A stretch of DNA of 64,000 nt from Paenibacillus validus NBRC 15382. GTDB lineage: Bacteria > Bacillota > Bacilli > Paenibacillales > NBRC-103111. Shown here piece after piece: positions 8,110-16,337 of the stretch; position 1 is the stretch's first letter, and the number at the start of each line of letters is the position of its first letter. The notes under the pieces were generated by a model. That model did not search any database, was not told the origin of the DNA, and saw only the letters and a list, made by a program, of their open reading frames with translations. The stretch is taken from NCBI RefSeq assembly GCF_004000985.1, contig NZ_BIMH01000004.1, positions 62,001-126,000 of the forward strand. Direction: 5' to 3'. The position numbers and the translations under genes are program-made.

Positions 8110-8139
8110 ATAATAAGTGATAATGATTATCATTGTCAA
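8110..8139 (-). promoter_or_regulatory. SigA promoter with Fur box (flavodoxin)
   Basis: On the minus strand TTGACA (8134-8139) and TATTAT (8110-8115) are separated by 18 nt. The spacer and its edges hold GATAATGATTATCATTGTC (8119-8137 on the plus strand), which matches the classical 19-bp Fur box at 18 of 19 positions. Fur-Fe2+ bound there would block RNA polymerase. The leader from this promoter to the TTG start is about 90 nt. Confidence 0.85.
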
Positions 8140-8166
8140 TTATTTTTTTTCATATTTTTTGACATG

Positions 8167-8210
8167 CAAAAAAGGCAGCCGTTTTCCCTGTTAGAGAGAA
8201 CGGATGCCTT
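8167..8210 (-). terminator. Terminator after the ABM-domain gene
   Basis: AAGGCA-g-CCGTTTTC and GAGAACGG-a-TGCCTT form a long stem. On the minus strand it is followed by TTTTTTG. It ends the transcript of the gene at 8234-8533. Confidence 0.75.
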
Positions 8211-8233
8211 GTAACCGTTATCGGATTTCCTTG

Positions 8234-8533
8234 TCAGAGGTCAAGCTTGATATCGATGTAATGTTCAACCGTCGGATACGGATCGTAATAAGGATGCAGC
8301 AAGCTTTTCCATTGTTCATATTCAGGGGATTGACGGAAGCTGACCGTATGATCCTTCAGCGTTTGCCAGCGTACCAGCAAGACGTACTTGTTGTCGGTCT
8401 CCAGGCATTTATGCAGCTCATGGTGAATATAGCCTCTCATGCCGGTTATGATTTTCGACGCTTGACGAAAGCTTGATTCGAACTCGCTTGCCAAGCCGGG
8501 CTTCACCTGCAACGTCGCCACTTCCATTATCAT
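8234..8533 (-). CDS. Antibiotic biosynthesis monooxygenase (ABM) domain protein
   Basis: A 99-residue single ABM-domain protein (ferredoxin-like fold). The core is MEVATLQVKPGLASEFESSF, GMRGYIHHELHKCLE and YVLLVRWQTLKDH, followed by FRQSPEYEQWKSLLHPYYDP. Family members include quinol monooxygenases and heme-degrading HmoA-type proteins; no residue visible here decides between them. The ATG at 8533 follows GGTGGGG by 5 nt; an ATG at 8527 is possible. It sits between the Fur-controlled flavodoxin and the aromatic cluster, so a role in either iron or quinone chemistry is possible but unproven. Confidence 0.75.
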   Translation of the reverse strand: MIMEVATLQVKPGLASEFESSFRQASKIITGMRGYIHHELHKCLETDNKYVLLVRWQTLKDHTVSFRQSPEYEQWKSLLHPYYDPYPTVEHYIDIKLDL

Positions 8534-8739
8534 AAGCACCCCACCCGATTCCCAAGTATTGTTCCCGCGCCGCTTACCCGCGATTCGGAAGTTGACCGCC
8601 GTCTTTCTCTCAATTGCCTCGGAATCCCGTTCATACCGTCCTCCTTCTGGATGATCGATCTACTTGCATATTATACCATTTCGCCCACCGCTTGGCATAC
8701 ACGTGATGCTATTGTGTCGATCTTCGGAAAGTTAAACTC

Positions 8740-8774
8740 AAAAAAACTGACGCCTGATAACATCCAGACGCCAG
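8740..8774 (-). terminator. Terminator of the aromatic degradation operon
   Basis: CTGACGCCTG and CCAGACGCCAG (8747-8756 and 8764-8774) pair around ATAACAT. On the minus strand the stem is followed by TTTTTTTGAG. It lies about 58 nt downstream of the hydrolase stop, closing the operon that runs leftward from 14002. Confidence 0.85.
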
Positions 8775-8831
8775 CTTTCGGCTAAGTCGTTTTTCCATGT
8801 TCGCTTACAGGGGTTAGACCGCGGTTCTGCT

Positions 8832-9650
8832 TTACGTGTCCAAAAAATAATCAATCAATTTGCAAAAGGATTCCGTTTTTTCAATTTGCGTCCAATGGCC
8901 GCAATTCGAGAACGTATGGAGCTCCGCATTCGGCAGCAGTTGAGACAGCCGCCAGCTCGTCTCCTCAATCGGAATGATCTGATCCTCGCGGCCGTGAAAC
9001 AGCAGAACCGGGACCTCGATGCTCCTTAGCTGCTCCTCGCTTAAAGCCAGAGCGTTGACATGACGCTGCCTCGGGGCAGGGAACATGGAGGCGAAAGCAG
9101 CCTGGTTCTCTTCATTTAACGTGGACTTGTACCGCATCTGAACCAAATCGTCATTTTCGGCAAAACGTTTGTCGTAAGAAAACAAATGAATGAGCTTTTT
9201 CATCGTTTCAAGGCTCGGGGTATATCCCCAAACCTGGTCCAGACCTTCCGTCAATTGAAATTGAATGCCTGCGCTTCCCATTAACACCAGTTTTTTAACC
9301 AGATCCGGCCGGCGGTAGGCGAGATGCAAGGCGATGCCTCCGCCCAACGAATTGCCGACAATCGATAGGGGACCGAGCTTCTTCGTTTCGATAAAGGCGA
9401 TCATCTGCTCGACCCAAACGTCCACGCCGTATTGAATCGATTTCGGCTTATCCGACGAGCCGAAGCCGATCAGATCGGGCGCGTATAACCGGTGCTTCTT
9501 GGACAGGATGGGATAGACGGGGCGCCAATTGGCCCAAGCCGATACTCCCGGTCCGGAACCATGGATCAAGAGCAGCGGCTCCCCTTCTCCACCCTCGTGG
9601 AAATAAACTTGATGACCTCCGATTTTTTCGAAATACCCTTGTTCTGACAT
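8832..9650 (-). CDS. Alpha/beta hydrolase, meta-cleavage product hydrolase type
   Basis: A 272-residue alpha/beta hydrolase of the XylF/DmpD/BphD type, which cleaves the C-C bond of ring-opened 2-hydroxymuconic semialdehyde-like compounds to release 2-hydroxypenta-2,4-dienoate. Visible motifs are the oxyanion region LLIHGSGPGVSAWANW, the nucleophile elbow GNSLGGG (Ser near 101), the acid in HGREDQIIP and the His in NCGHWTQIEK. AGGAGG precedes the ATG. It is last in the operon. The true substrate depends on the upstream oxygenases and cannot be told from sequence. Confidence 0.87.
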   Translation of the reverse strand: MSEQGYFEKIGGHQVYFHEGGEGEPLLLIHGSGPGVSAWANWRPVYPILSKKHRLYAPDLIGFGSSDKPKSIQYGVDVWVEQMIAFIETKKLGPLSIVGNSLGGGIALHLAYRRPDLVKKLVLMGSAGIQFQLTEGLDQVWGYTPSLETMKKLIHLFSYDKRFAENDDLVQMRYKSTLNEENQAAFASMFPAPRQRHVNALALSEEQLRSIEVPVLLFHGREDQIIPIEETSWRLSQLLPNAELHTFSNCGHWTQIEKTESFCKLIDYFLDT

Positions 9651-9686
9651 CTGATTTCCTCCTCTATTTTCATGTCCTTACCTGCA

Positions 9687-9869
9687 TTATTGCACGCGGA
9701 ATTGGATCGTCCCGAGCCGGTCCCAGATCGCCGTCACCGTATCGCCGTACGCAATTTCCGCTTCCACTTTCGGATGAATCAACTCATCGATGCGCAGCAC
9801 GTCCCCGTCAACGACCATATAGTCGAATATGTATCCGTAGATCGGCTCTTGATAGGCGCTTGAGTTCAT
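9687..9869 (-). pseudogene. Shrunken 2-oxopent-4-enoate hydratase remnant
   Basis: A 60-residue frame. Residues 8-40 resemble the middle-front of MhpD/HpaH-type hydratases (EPIYGYIFDYMVV, then LIHPKVEAEIA) and residues 41-60 resemble the extreme C-terminus (GDTVTAIWDRLGTIQFRV). Intact enzymes have about 260 residues, so roughly 70 N-terminal and 130-140 central residues are absent, joined in frame. The gene keeps GGGGG 6 nt before the ATG and starts 10 nt after the aldolase stop, so it may still be translated. The catalytic core is missing, so hydratase activity is unlikely. It could be decaying or a repurposed small protein. Confidence 0.7.
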
Positions 9870-9879
9870 GGCTTTCCCC

Positions 9880-10908
9880 CTAAACCGAGGATAGTGGATA
9901 GTTCGACTTTGCAAGTTCGGCGGCAACGTTCATAATCATATCCTCCTGACCGCCGACCGCTTTCCTTCTTCCCAATTCGATCAGAATGTCCCTGGCATCA
10001 AGCCCGAATTTCAAGGCGGCTCGCTGCGCGTGGAGGAGGAAGCTCGAATATACGCCTGCATAACCGAGCACCAGGCTTCCCTTCGTAATTTCCTGCGGTT
10101 TTTGTAAAATCGGAGCGACAATCTCTTCGGCTACATCCATGAGCTTATACACATCCACACCGGTCTCAATGCCCAGCTTCTCCAGCACCGCGACCAATAC
10201 CTCCGTTTGCGTATTGCCGGCCCCCGCGCCGAGACAGCGTACGCTTCCGTCGATCCAGGTCGCGCCTTCCTGAATGGCTGCAAGCGTGTTGGCCATGGCC
10301 AGCGATAAATTGTTGTGGCCGTGAAACCCGATATGAGCGGAAAGCGATTGCTTGAGCGCGCGAATTCTTTCCTCCACCTGAAACGGCAGCAGCGCGCCCG
10401 CGGAATCGACCACATACACGGTATCCGCTCCGTAACTTTCCATCAATTTCGCTTGCTCCACTAACGTTTCGACCGGCGCCATATGCGACATCATCAAAAA
10501 ACCGACGGTAACAAGACCCAGCTCCTTGGATCTGGCGATGTGCTGTGCGGAAATATCCGCTTCCGTCACGTGCGTAGCAATGCGAGCCATGCCGACGCCC
10601 AACTTCGCGGCTTCATTTAATTGTTGAATCGTTCCGACGCCCGGGAGCAGAAGCACCCCGATTTGGGATGTGGCGCACACGGATACGGCGGCTTCGATTA
10701 ACTCCATTTCATTCGTCCGCGACAATCCATACTGCAGAGATGAGCCTGCAAGTCCATCCCCGTGTGAAACTTCAATATATGGAACATTCGCATCATCCAA
10801 CGCCTTGGCCACGCTTATGACTTGTTCCAGCGTATACTGATGATTGATGGCGTGGCTTCCGTCACGAAGCGCGACCTCCGTTATCGTTAACTTTTGAGCG
10901 GGTTTCAA
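9880..10908 (-). CDS. 4-hydroxy-2-oxovalerate aldolase
   Basis: A 342-residue class II aldolase (DmpG/BphI/MhpE family) that splits 4-hydroxy-2-oxovalerate into pyruvate and acetaldehyde. The N-terminal HMGL-like TIM barrel carries VALRDGSHAI (catalytic Arg-Asp and His) and the metal ligands in GFHGHNNLSLA. The C-terminal helical domain (LGRRKAVGGQEDMI near the end) is the interface that channels acetaldehyde to the partner dehydrogenase. Start is a TTG with GGGGAG 7 nt upstream. The acylating dehydrogenase is 24 nt upstream in the same operon, consistent with a channelled complex. Confidence 0.94.
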   Translation of the reverse strand: MKPAQKLTITEVALRDGSHAINHQYTLEQVISVAKALDDANVPYIEVSHGDGLAGSSLQYGLSRTNEMELIEAAVSVCATSQIGVLLLPGVGTIQQLNEAAKLGVGMARIATHVTEADISAQHIARSKELGLVTVGFLMMSHMAPVETLVEQAKLMESYGADTVYVVDSAGALLPFQVEERIRALKQSLSAHIGFHGHNNLSLAMANTLAAIQEGATWIDGSVRCLGAGAGNTQTEVLVAVLEKLGIETGVDVYKLMDVAEEIVAPILQKPQEITKGSLVLGYAGVYSSFLLHAQRAALKFGLDARDILIELGRRKAVGGQEDMIMNVAAELAKSNYPLSSV

Positions 10909-10932
10909 TGTCGTTCTCCCCTTTCTTGTCCG

Positions 10933-11817
10933 TTACACGGCGGATCGGGAAGATCGGCTCTTCGCAAATTCTTCCGCAACCTTCACGGCCGCAGCCGTCA
11001 TAATGTCGAGATTTCCGGAGTACTTGGGCAAATAATCGCCCGCCCCTTCGACCTCAATGAATACGGTAACTTTGTTGTCGTCAAAGATCGGCTCGGTGCG
11101 AAGCCGGTATCCGGGCACATAGGACTGAATGGAGGCCACCGTTTCCTGAATGGAGGCCGTTATTGCGGCTTCGTCCACTTGACCTTCCACCAGCGCATAT
11201 ACGGTGTCCCTCATCATGATCGGCGGTTCAGCAGGGTTTAAAATAATGATGGCTTTGCCTTTCTTCGCTCCGCCGATTTGTACGATCCCGTGAGAGGTCG
11301 TCTCCGTAAATTCGTCGATATTCGCCCTTGTGCCCGGTCCCGCGCTTTTGGATGCGATAGTAGCCACAATTTCCCCATAGCTCACCGGCGCAACTTTATG
11401 GATGGCATGGATGATCGGAATGGTCGCTTGTCCCCCGCACGTGATCAAATTAATATTGTCTGCATCCAGATGCTCTCCCAAATTGACGGACGGGACCACA
11501 TAAGGTCCCACGGCGGCCGGCGTTAAATCGATGGCCATCTTGCCTTTTTCTTTGAGCATTTTCGCGTGACGAATATGCGCTTTGGCCGAGGTGGCATCAA
11601 ACACAATATCCGCCAGGTCGGGAGCCTCATCCAAAAATGACTTCAAACCTCCGTCGAACGTGGCGTAACCTAAATTTCTCGCCCTCGTTAGTCCGTCTGA
11701 CAAAGGGTCGATCCCGATCATCGCGGTTAGCTCCAAGAACGGTGACCTCGCAAGCTTAATCAACAAATCCGTACCGATATTTCCAGAGCCTAATATGGCC
11801 GCTTTCACTTTCCGCAT
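10933..11817 (-). CDS. Acetaldehyde dehydrogenase (acylating)
   Basis: A 294-residue NAD-dependent enzyme (DmpF/BphJ/MhpF family) that converts acetaldehyde and CoA to acetyl-CoA. The Rossmann motif [14 protein letters not shown] is at the N-terminus, the catalytic Cys lies in [12 protein letters not shown], and the [14 protein letters not shown] block is family-typical. The frame is open to 11883, but the ATG at 11817 matches where homologues start, although its Shine-Dalgarno is weak. It is paired with the aldolase downstream, with which it forms a heterotetramer in known systems. Confidence 0.93.
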   Translation of the reverse strand: MRKVKAAILGSGNIGTDLLIKLARSPFLELTAMIGIDPLSDGLTRARNLGYATFDGGLKSFLDEAPDLADIVFDATSAKAHIRHAKMLKEKGKMAIDLTPAAVGPYVVPSVNLGEHLDADNINLITCGGQATIPIIHAIHKVAPVSYGEIVATIASKSAGPGTRANIDEFTETTSHGIVQIGGAKKGKAIIILNPAEPPIMMRDTVYALVEGQVDEAAITASIQETVASIQSYVPGYRLRTEPIFDDNKVTVFIEVEGAGDYLPKYSGNLDIMTAAAVKVAEEFAKSRSSRSAV

Positions 11818-11884
11818 GTCCTGTGCCCCCGATCCCGCATTAGTTTGTAAACGCACGCGCCCGCCTCGCCGAGAATGCTCCATT

Positions 11885-12529
11885 TCAACGGGTAACCTCC
11901 ATCCGTATCCACGCGACCGCGTCTTCCCGGTTCGCGTCTGAAATTTCGTGCGCGGCGGCGTACGTTTGGTACCGAATAGAACCGACTCTCTCTTTGAGAT
12001 ATTGATAGCTTTCCTCCCCGATATGAGGGGGGAAGATAGGATCGTCCTGGCCGTCCGACAGGAATACGGACAGATGATCCGTCGATTGAATCGGGTACTC
12101 TTCTTTCACGAAGGATGGGATGTAGCCGTTCATGGCAAGGACGCCCTTTATTTTTTTTCCAAGCCGCAATGCCAAGGTCAGGCTCAAGATCGCGCCTTGA
12201 CTAAAGCCGAGCAAATACATGCGTTCCCGGTCGATCGGGTACCGGTTCGCCGCATAGTCGATGAAACGATCCAGCATGCCCACGCTTTCGTCAAACTGCT
12301 CGCGTTCGGGGTTTCCGTAGCCTTTCAGATAATAATAGGCATACCCGTTCTCATAGGGGCGCTGTCCCCTGACACCGATTACAATGAGCTCTTCATTCAA
12401 CTCCTCGATGACGGATATCATGTCTTTCTCCGTATAACCGATGCCGTGCAGGGCAAAGACTACTGGATAGGTGATTCCCGGTTTCATGGATGCCGGGGTA
12501 TGAATCGTATATGCGAACGGACTGGTCAT
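11885..12529 (-). CDS. Alpha/beta hydrolase, carboxylesterase/phospholipase type
   Basis: A 214-residue serine hydrolase resembling the Abhydrolase_2 (PF02230) group. It has the oxyanion motif [14 protein letters not shown], the nucleophile elbow [10 protein letters not shown], the acid in [12 protein letters not shown] and the His in YAAAHEIS. The ATG at 12529 follows GGGAGG by 6 nt, and the gene begins 28 nt after the FAD synthetase stop. In the cluster it could release a phenolic substrate from an ester, or act on a pathway thioester or lactone. Neither is shown by the sequence. Confidence 0.78.
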   Translation of the reverse strand: MTSPFAYTIHTPASMKPGITYPVVFALHGIGYTEKDMISVIEELNEELIVIGVRGQRPYENGYAYYYLKGYGNPEREQFDESVGMLDRFIDYAANRYPIDRERMYLLGFSQGAILSLTLALRLGKKIKGVLAMNGYIPSFVKEEYPIQSTDHLSVFLSDGQDDPIFPPHIGEESYQYLKERVGSIRYQTYAAAHEISDANREDAVAWIRMEVTR

Positions 12530-12557
12530 ATCCTTCCTCCCTAAAGTTTGTTGCAAG

Positions 12558-13505
12558 TTACCGAACCCGGTCACCCGGAAAATCGGCATCCGCGTTGTAA
12601 TCGCTTGCAAAACCATCGCCGGAATAACCGCCGGGCCGACCCTTCTCCAGCTTCTTCATCCGAAGCGTCCGGCGAAAAATGAACTCGGAAACGGGCTTCA
12701 CCCATTTCAACGAAACGGGACTGTGACAAACGATATCCTGCACAGGCTTCAGCTTTAATTCAATAACGTCCGACCCTTCTTTCCTGCGGGCAATGCCGTG
12801 ACTGACTGCACCCCCGATTTCGGCGAGCACTTCATACAAGCCGCTAGCGGGGAGTGTAAAATAGGGCATCGTGACCACTTGAACGATAACCTGTCCCCGT
12901 TGTCCTACCGTCCGTACTTCGCTAATCCGACCTGCCGTCTCATAATATTTACCCAAGCAAGCTGTGACAAGCTGGACGTTTCCTTGAAGAAGCGACTCCC
13001 GAATAAGCGTCGAACTGATTTTTTGACCGAACAATTCCGCTTTCGGTATTTCCGTCACTTCGAAGCAGCCTTTACCATCTTGAGCGATGGTCTGCATGTT
13101 TCCGCTGCCCCGGTAGCCGTAAGTAAAATCGAAACCTGCAACGACGTGCTCGGCTCCCGCCGCTACAACATAGTTCCGGATAAATTCGGCTTGGCTCATC
13201 TTCGCCAAAGCGAGATCGAATTTGACAAGGTAGAGCGTATCGACGCCCATCGAACCAAAAATGCTCTCTTTTACATTTGCCGGCGTTAAATAGGAAACCG
13301 TCTTGCCTTCCAAAACCTCTTTCGGATGAGGGAAGAAAGACATGACCGAAAGCTTCAGTCTCTTCTCTGTGGCAATTTGCTTCGCCGTTTGAATTACGCG
13401 CTGATGACCGATATGCACACCGTCAAAAAAGCCTAACGCCATGACCGACGGCTCTTTGCCTTGGCGGGAAGGCGGTTGACAGGAAGTGAGATCCACCGTT
13501 TTCAA
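12558..13505 (-). CDS. FAD synthetase (RibF-type) with degenerate riboflavin-kinase domain
   Basis: A 315-residue RibF-like protein. The N-terminal nucleotidyltransferase domain is intact: LGFFDGVHIGHQRVI with the HxGH signature near residues 31-34, FFPHPKEVL, FDFTYGYRGSGN and ISSTLIRESL. The C-terminal half, where bifunctional RibF has the kinase motif GRxxGFPTAN, shows no such motif and is divergent. It therefore probably converts FMN to FAD only. Start is a TTG with GAGGAA 8-9 nt upstream. It follows the flavin reductase by 11 nt and may supply cofactor to the two-component monooxygenase. A housekeeping ribF is expected elsewhere. Confidence 0.8.
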   Translation of the reverse strand: MKTVDLTSCQPPSRQGKEPSVMALGFFDGVHIGHQRVIQTAKQIATEKRLKLSVMSFFPHPKEVLEGKTVSYLTPANVKESIFGSMGVDTLYLVKFDLALAKMSQAEFIRNYVVAAGAEHVVAGFDFTYGYRGSGNMQTIAQDGKGCFEVTEIPKAELFGQKISSTLIRESLLQGNVQLVTACLGKYYETAGRISEVRTVGQRGQVIVQVVTMPYFTLPASGLYEVLAEIGGAVSHGIARRKEGSDVIELKLKPVQDIVCHSPVSLKWVKPVSEFIFRRTLRMKKLEKGRPGGYSGDGFASDYNADADFPGDRVR

Positions 13506-13516
13506 TGGAAATTTCC

Positions 13517-14002
13517 TCAGGACGAAAGCCTTTGTTCGTTGATGGATGCAAGCTCCCGGTACTTGCCCTGAAAGTAAATAAGCGGTTCTCCCTCATTCAA
13601 CTGAATATCGGAGACTTCCCCTACAAACAACGTATGATCGCCGACGACATGCTCCGAAACGACACGGCAGGTCAAATGCCCCAAAGCGCCTTTAATGACC
13701 GGCATTCGGTCAAACCATTCAAAATCCAACGTACGTCCGTCTTTGATTTGTCCCGCAAACAACATGGAGGTTTCCTGCTGGTCCGCTGCCAGGAAGCTTA
13801 CGGCATACCGGCCGGATTCCTTGATTTTGTCCAGCATTTTGGCTTTCTCCCCAATCGAGATCAGAACGAGTCTGGGGTTTAGAGAAACGGACAAGAATGC
13901 ATTCGCTGTCATACCGTGCACTTCTTCCCCCGCGCCCGTCGTGATGACCGTAACTCCTGTTACGAATTTACCCATGGCATTACGAAATGTGCGATCGTCC
14001 AT
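13517..14002 (-). CDS. Flavin reductase of a two-component monooxygenase (HpaC-like)
   Basis: A 161-residue FMN-binding split-barrel reductase (PF01613 type). It starts MDDRTFRNAMGKFVTGVTVI and has the flavin-binding block HGMTANAFLSVSLNPRLVL, then GHLTCRVVSEHVVGDHTLFVGEV. It uses NAD(P)H to make reduced flavin for a partner oxygenase, here probably the acyl-CoA-dehydrogenase-fold protein at 17447-18649. GGGAG lies 10 nt before the ATG. It heads the operon running to 8832, with a partial copy of the cluster palindrome about 103 nt upstream. Confidence 0.9.
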   Translation of the reverse strand: MDDRTFRNAMGKFVTGVTVITTGAGEEVHGMTANAFLSVSLNPRLVLISIGEKAKMLDKIKESGRYAVSFLAADQQETSMLFAGQIKDGRTLDFEWFDRMPVIKGALGHLTCRVVSEHVVGDHTLFVGEVSDIQLNEGEPLIYFQGKYRELASINEQRLSS

Positions 14003-14104
14003 GCGTGTTCAACTCCCTTGTCAGTATTGTAATCATCATAGGACAATGCGGGTTCTTATCCTACAACGGTACCGTCGCAACTTGAGATGATTTAATGAAC
14101 AATC

Positions 14105-14123
14105 TTCGTACGAATCGTGTTAT
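14105..14123. promoter_or_regulatory. Cluster operator, site C (half-degenerate)
   Basis: TTCGTACGAATCGT starts here and matches the left arm and centre of the palindrome found at 16232-16258. The right arm has decayed (GTTAT instead of ACGAA). It overlaps the end of the regulator gene and lies about 103 nt upstream of the flavin reductase start, so it is placed to control the reductase-to-hydrolase operon. Confidence 0.55.
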
Positions 14124-15988
14124 AGTTCGGATCCCTCTTCCACTTCAACGTCGATGTCCAGCTCGCCCAGAGCAATCAACGAGTGAAGCGCCAAATAGAT
14201 CTGATACGTCACGTTCGGCCGATTAATGTCCGATTGCAAAATTTCATTGACGCGCTGTAACCGGTAGCGCAAGCCGCTGATGGAGAAATTCATCACCCTG
14301 GCCGTTTTATGGACATTGCATCCGTTGTTCAAATAGTGAAATAACGTTTTCGTTAATTCCATGTCTTTATTTTTATCTTCCCGGATTAAATTTCCTAATT
14401 TCTTATAAACGAATTTTTCGATCGTATCCGCATTTTTCGCCTGGAACAGCACGCCCTCGATTCCAAGCGAGTCGAAGTGCACGATGTTGGAATTGCGGTT
14501 CATGATCTTTAAAGAGGCTACGCTTTCTTCGTGAAGCTGCGTGATATCCTCCATGAGCTGGGCCGTGGAGCTTACTCCTAATTTAAAATCATCGTTTGGA
14601 TATTTGCGTGACAAGAAATCGGCTATTTTCCGGCATACTTCTTTTTTGAAAACACTGATCTTCGATAAATCGCCTCCGGATAGAAGCATGATAATGATTC
14701 CCGATTTTTGTCCGGTGAGCGCATTAATCTGGCGATCCTTGCAGAAGATGGACAGCGAATTAACCACATCGTCAATGACGCTAAGATCTTTGTTCAGCGT
14801 CTTCTTGATCGTTTCGGAATGGATGGCTACCATAAAGTGAGGGGGTTTTAAGTCAAATCCGAGATAGTGGGCCCGTCTCATCAATTCTTCCGTACAAATT
14901 TGTCTGGCAAGCACATCCTCCAAAAAACTGCCTCTCATCCTCTGCTCGGCGGAAAACCTCGTGTGTTCGTTTAGCATATAGGTGGAACAAGCTAATGCGG
15001 CACGTTCCAATATCATCGAATCGACTTCCTGCGGTTGTTCCACATTATATAGAAAGGAGCAATAGCCGGCAATTTTACGCTGGAAAAAGATTGGAGTTAC
15101 TAAATTATGGCCTGCAGGCGCTTTCATAAGCTCGGTTTTTGTAACGACTTTCAAGTCATGAATTTGACGCTGCTTCGCTTCCTCCTCGGATATCCCCGAG
15201 ACGGCGAGTATTTTTTGCTGCGTATCTTCAATCATGACCGGAAGACCCGCGGTTTGAGACAACACGCCCGCGATTGAGGATAAGTCGTTCTCACGCAACA
15301 CCTCGTTCATTAACCGGGTATGAACCTGATACGATTTATTTAAGTTGTCTCTCTCGATCTTCAGCTTCTCGAACGTTTGATTCAGTTCGTTGATCAGGCT
15401 GTTCGGTTCATAATATTTTAAAATATCGTCGACTTCGCCGTTCCACTTCCTGACGGTCTTGCATACCGAATAACAACACTCGTCGCCCATCGCATGACAG
15501 CCTTGTTCAATGACGATTACTTTCTCCCCGATAATGGTGGAGAGGTATCCGCTGGCATAACCGACTAACGTATGACAAACGGCATGATCGCTTTTACCGA
15601 AAAGCTTCAGGTGTTCTTTGGCTTCGTAAGAGTTTCTCCAGATCGCTTCCATATGGATCGTTTTCTCATCAAAGTCGAAATCGTTTTGCAATATAATGAC
15701 TTCTTCCAAATGACCGTGTAAAATATGCATCTTGGGTCCGGCGTACAGAGCCTCTTCATTGTTGTCCCAATCCAATTTTTTCATTTTTAAAGCGTCGCTG
15801 ACCCCGCAATGCCAGCCGTGACGAAGCAGGAATCCTTTCGTTTGTTCAGGACCCAACGTTTCAATCAGTTCTTTGCGCAAGGTGCCTAACGCCGAGGTAG
15901 GAATCGTAATCATTTTTTCAAACTGGGAATCTTCCGTCCCGAAAGCAGTTTTGTAAAATTGAGATAACTTTAAATCCGCAGCTTTCAT
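14120..15988 (-). CDS. Aromatic-responsive regulator: XylR_N + V4R sensor fused to PucR-type output
   Basis: A 622-residue transcription regulator. Residues 1-180 match the XylR/DmpR/MopR sensory domain plus V4R. Cys138, Glu161, Cys164 and Cys172 reproduce the C-x22-E-x2-C-x7-C zinc spacing of MopR, and Trp117 and His88 align with its phenol-contacting Trp and His. Residues 190-215 form a helical linker, followed by a PucR-like middle region and the C-terminal PucR helix-turn-helix (TLFHYLNNGCNVHKTARVM). There is no sigma54 AAA+ domain (no GAFTGA or Walker motifs). It sits within the catabolic cluster, with the palindromic site B upstream. GGGAG precedes the ATG at 15988. Confidence 0.88.
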   Translation of the reverse strand: MKAADLKLSQFYKTAFGTEDSQFEKMITIPTSALGTLRKELIETLGPEQTKGFLLRHGWHCGVSDALKMKKLDWDNNEEALYAGPKMHILHGHLEEVIILQNDFDFDEKTIHMEAIWRNSYEAKEHLKLFGKSDHAVCHTLVGYASGYLSTIIGEKVIVIEQGCHAMGDECCYSVCKTVRKWNGEVDDILKYYEPNSLINELNQTFEKLKIERDNLNKSYQVHTRLMNEVLRENDLSSIAGVLSQTAGLPVMIEDTQQKILAVSGISEEEAKQRQIHDLKVVTKTELMKAPAGHNLVTPIFFQRKIAGYCSFLYNVEQPQEVDSMILERAALACSTYMLNEHTRFSAEQRMRGSFLEDVLARQICTEELMRRAHYLGFDLKPPHFMVAIHSETIKKTLNKDLSVIDDVVNSLSIFCKDRQINALTGQKSGIIIMLLSGGDLSKISVFKKEVCRKIADFLSRKYPNDDFKLGVSSTAQLMEDITQLHEESVASLKIMNRNSNIVHFDSLGIEGVLFQAKNADTIEKFVYKKLGNLIREDKNKDMELTKTLFHYLNNGCNVHKTARVMNFSISGLRYRLQRVNEILQSDINRPNVTYQIYLALHSLIALGELDIDVEVEEGSEL

Positions 15989-16166
15989 AACTCCGCTCCC
16001 TAAGTAAGATTATTAAATCCAGATCATCCAACGTAGCATCAGAAGAGACTGTACACTTATGGCTTGGGAGAGAACTTGCCGCTGCACATCATAACGGCCG
16101 GACATGACAAACACGATATGATGTAAGCGCATTCAATATTGATGTCATAAAATTCCGCTTAATCCT

Positions 16167-16172
16167 ATTATA
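16167..16172 (-). promoter_or_regulatory. Candidate -10 element of the regulator gene
   Basis: The minus strand reads TATAAT here, preceded at 15 nt by TTGTTA; the -35 is poor and its spacing short. It lies in an AT-rich 350-nt gap between regulator and dioxygenase genes, about 180 nt before the regulator start and downstream of the palindrome at 16232-16258. An activator-dependent or autoregulated promoter would fit, but this is tentative. Confidence 0.35.
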
Positions 16173-16231
16173 CCTAATTATTGAAACTAACAATACAAAT
16201 ATTTGAACCGTTATAGGAACAAAAACCGTAT

Positions 16232-16258
16232 TTTTTTCGTACGAATCGTACGAAAAAA
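16232..16258. promoter_or_regulatory. Cluster operator, site B (perfect palindrome)
   Basis: Two perfect 13-nt arms (16232-16244 and 16246-16258) flank a single A. The core is TTCGTACGAATCGTACGAA. It lies immediately past the terminator of the dioxygenase transcript and upstream of the regulator gene. The same core recurs at 18815-18833 and partly at 14105, all within the aromatic cluster. Inferred to be the binding site of the XylR_N-PucR regulator. Confidence 0.7.
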
Positions 16259-16267
16259 GCAGGCAAG

Positions 16268-16320
16268 CCAAAAAGCATTACCTATTTCAGCCTGGCAGCG
16301 CTGAGATCTGTAATGCTCTT
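16268..16320 (-). terminator. Terminator of the oxygenase-dioxygenase transcript
   Basis: AGCATTAC (16274-16281) pairs with GTAATGCT (16310-16317), with additional inner pairing (CAGC/GCTG). On the minus strand the stem is followed by TTTTTGG. It is directly downstream of the dioxygenase stop. Confidence 0.75.
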
Positions 16321-16337
16321 TAGCATGAATCGGACGA

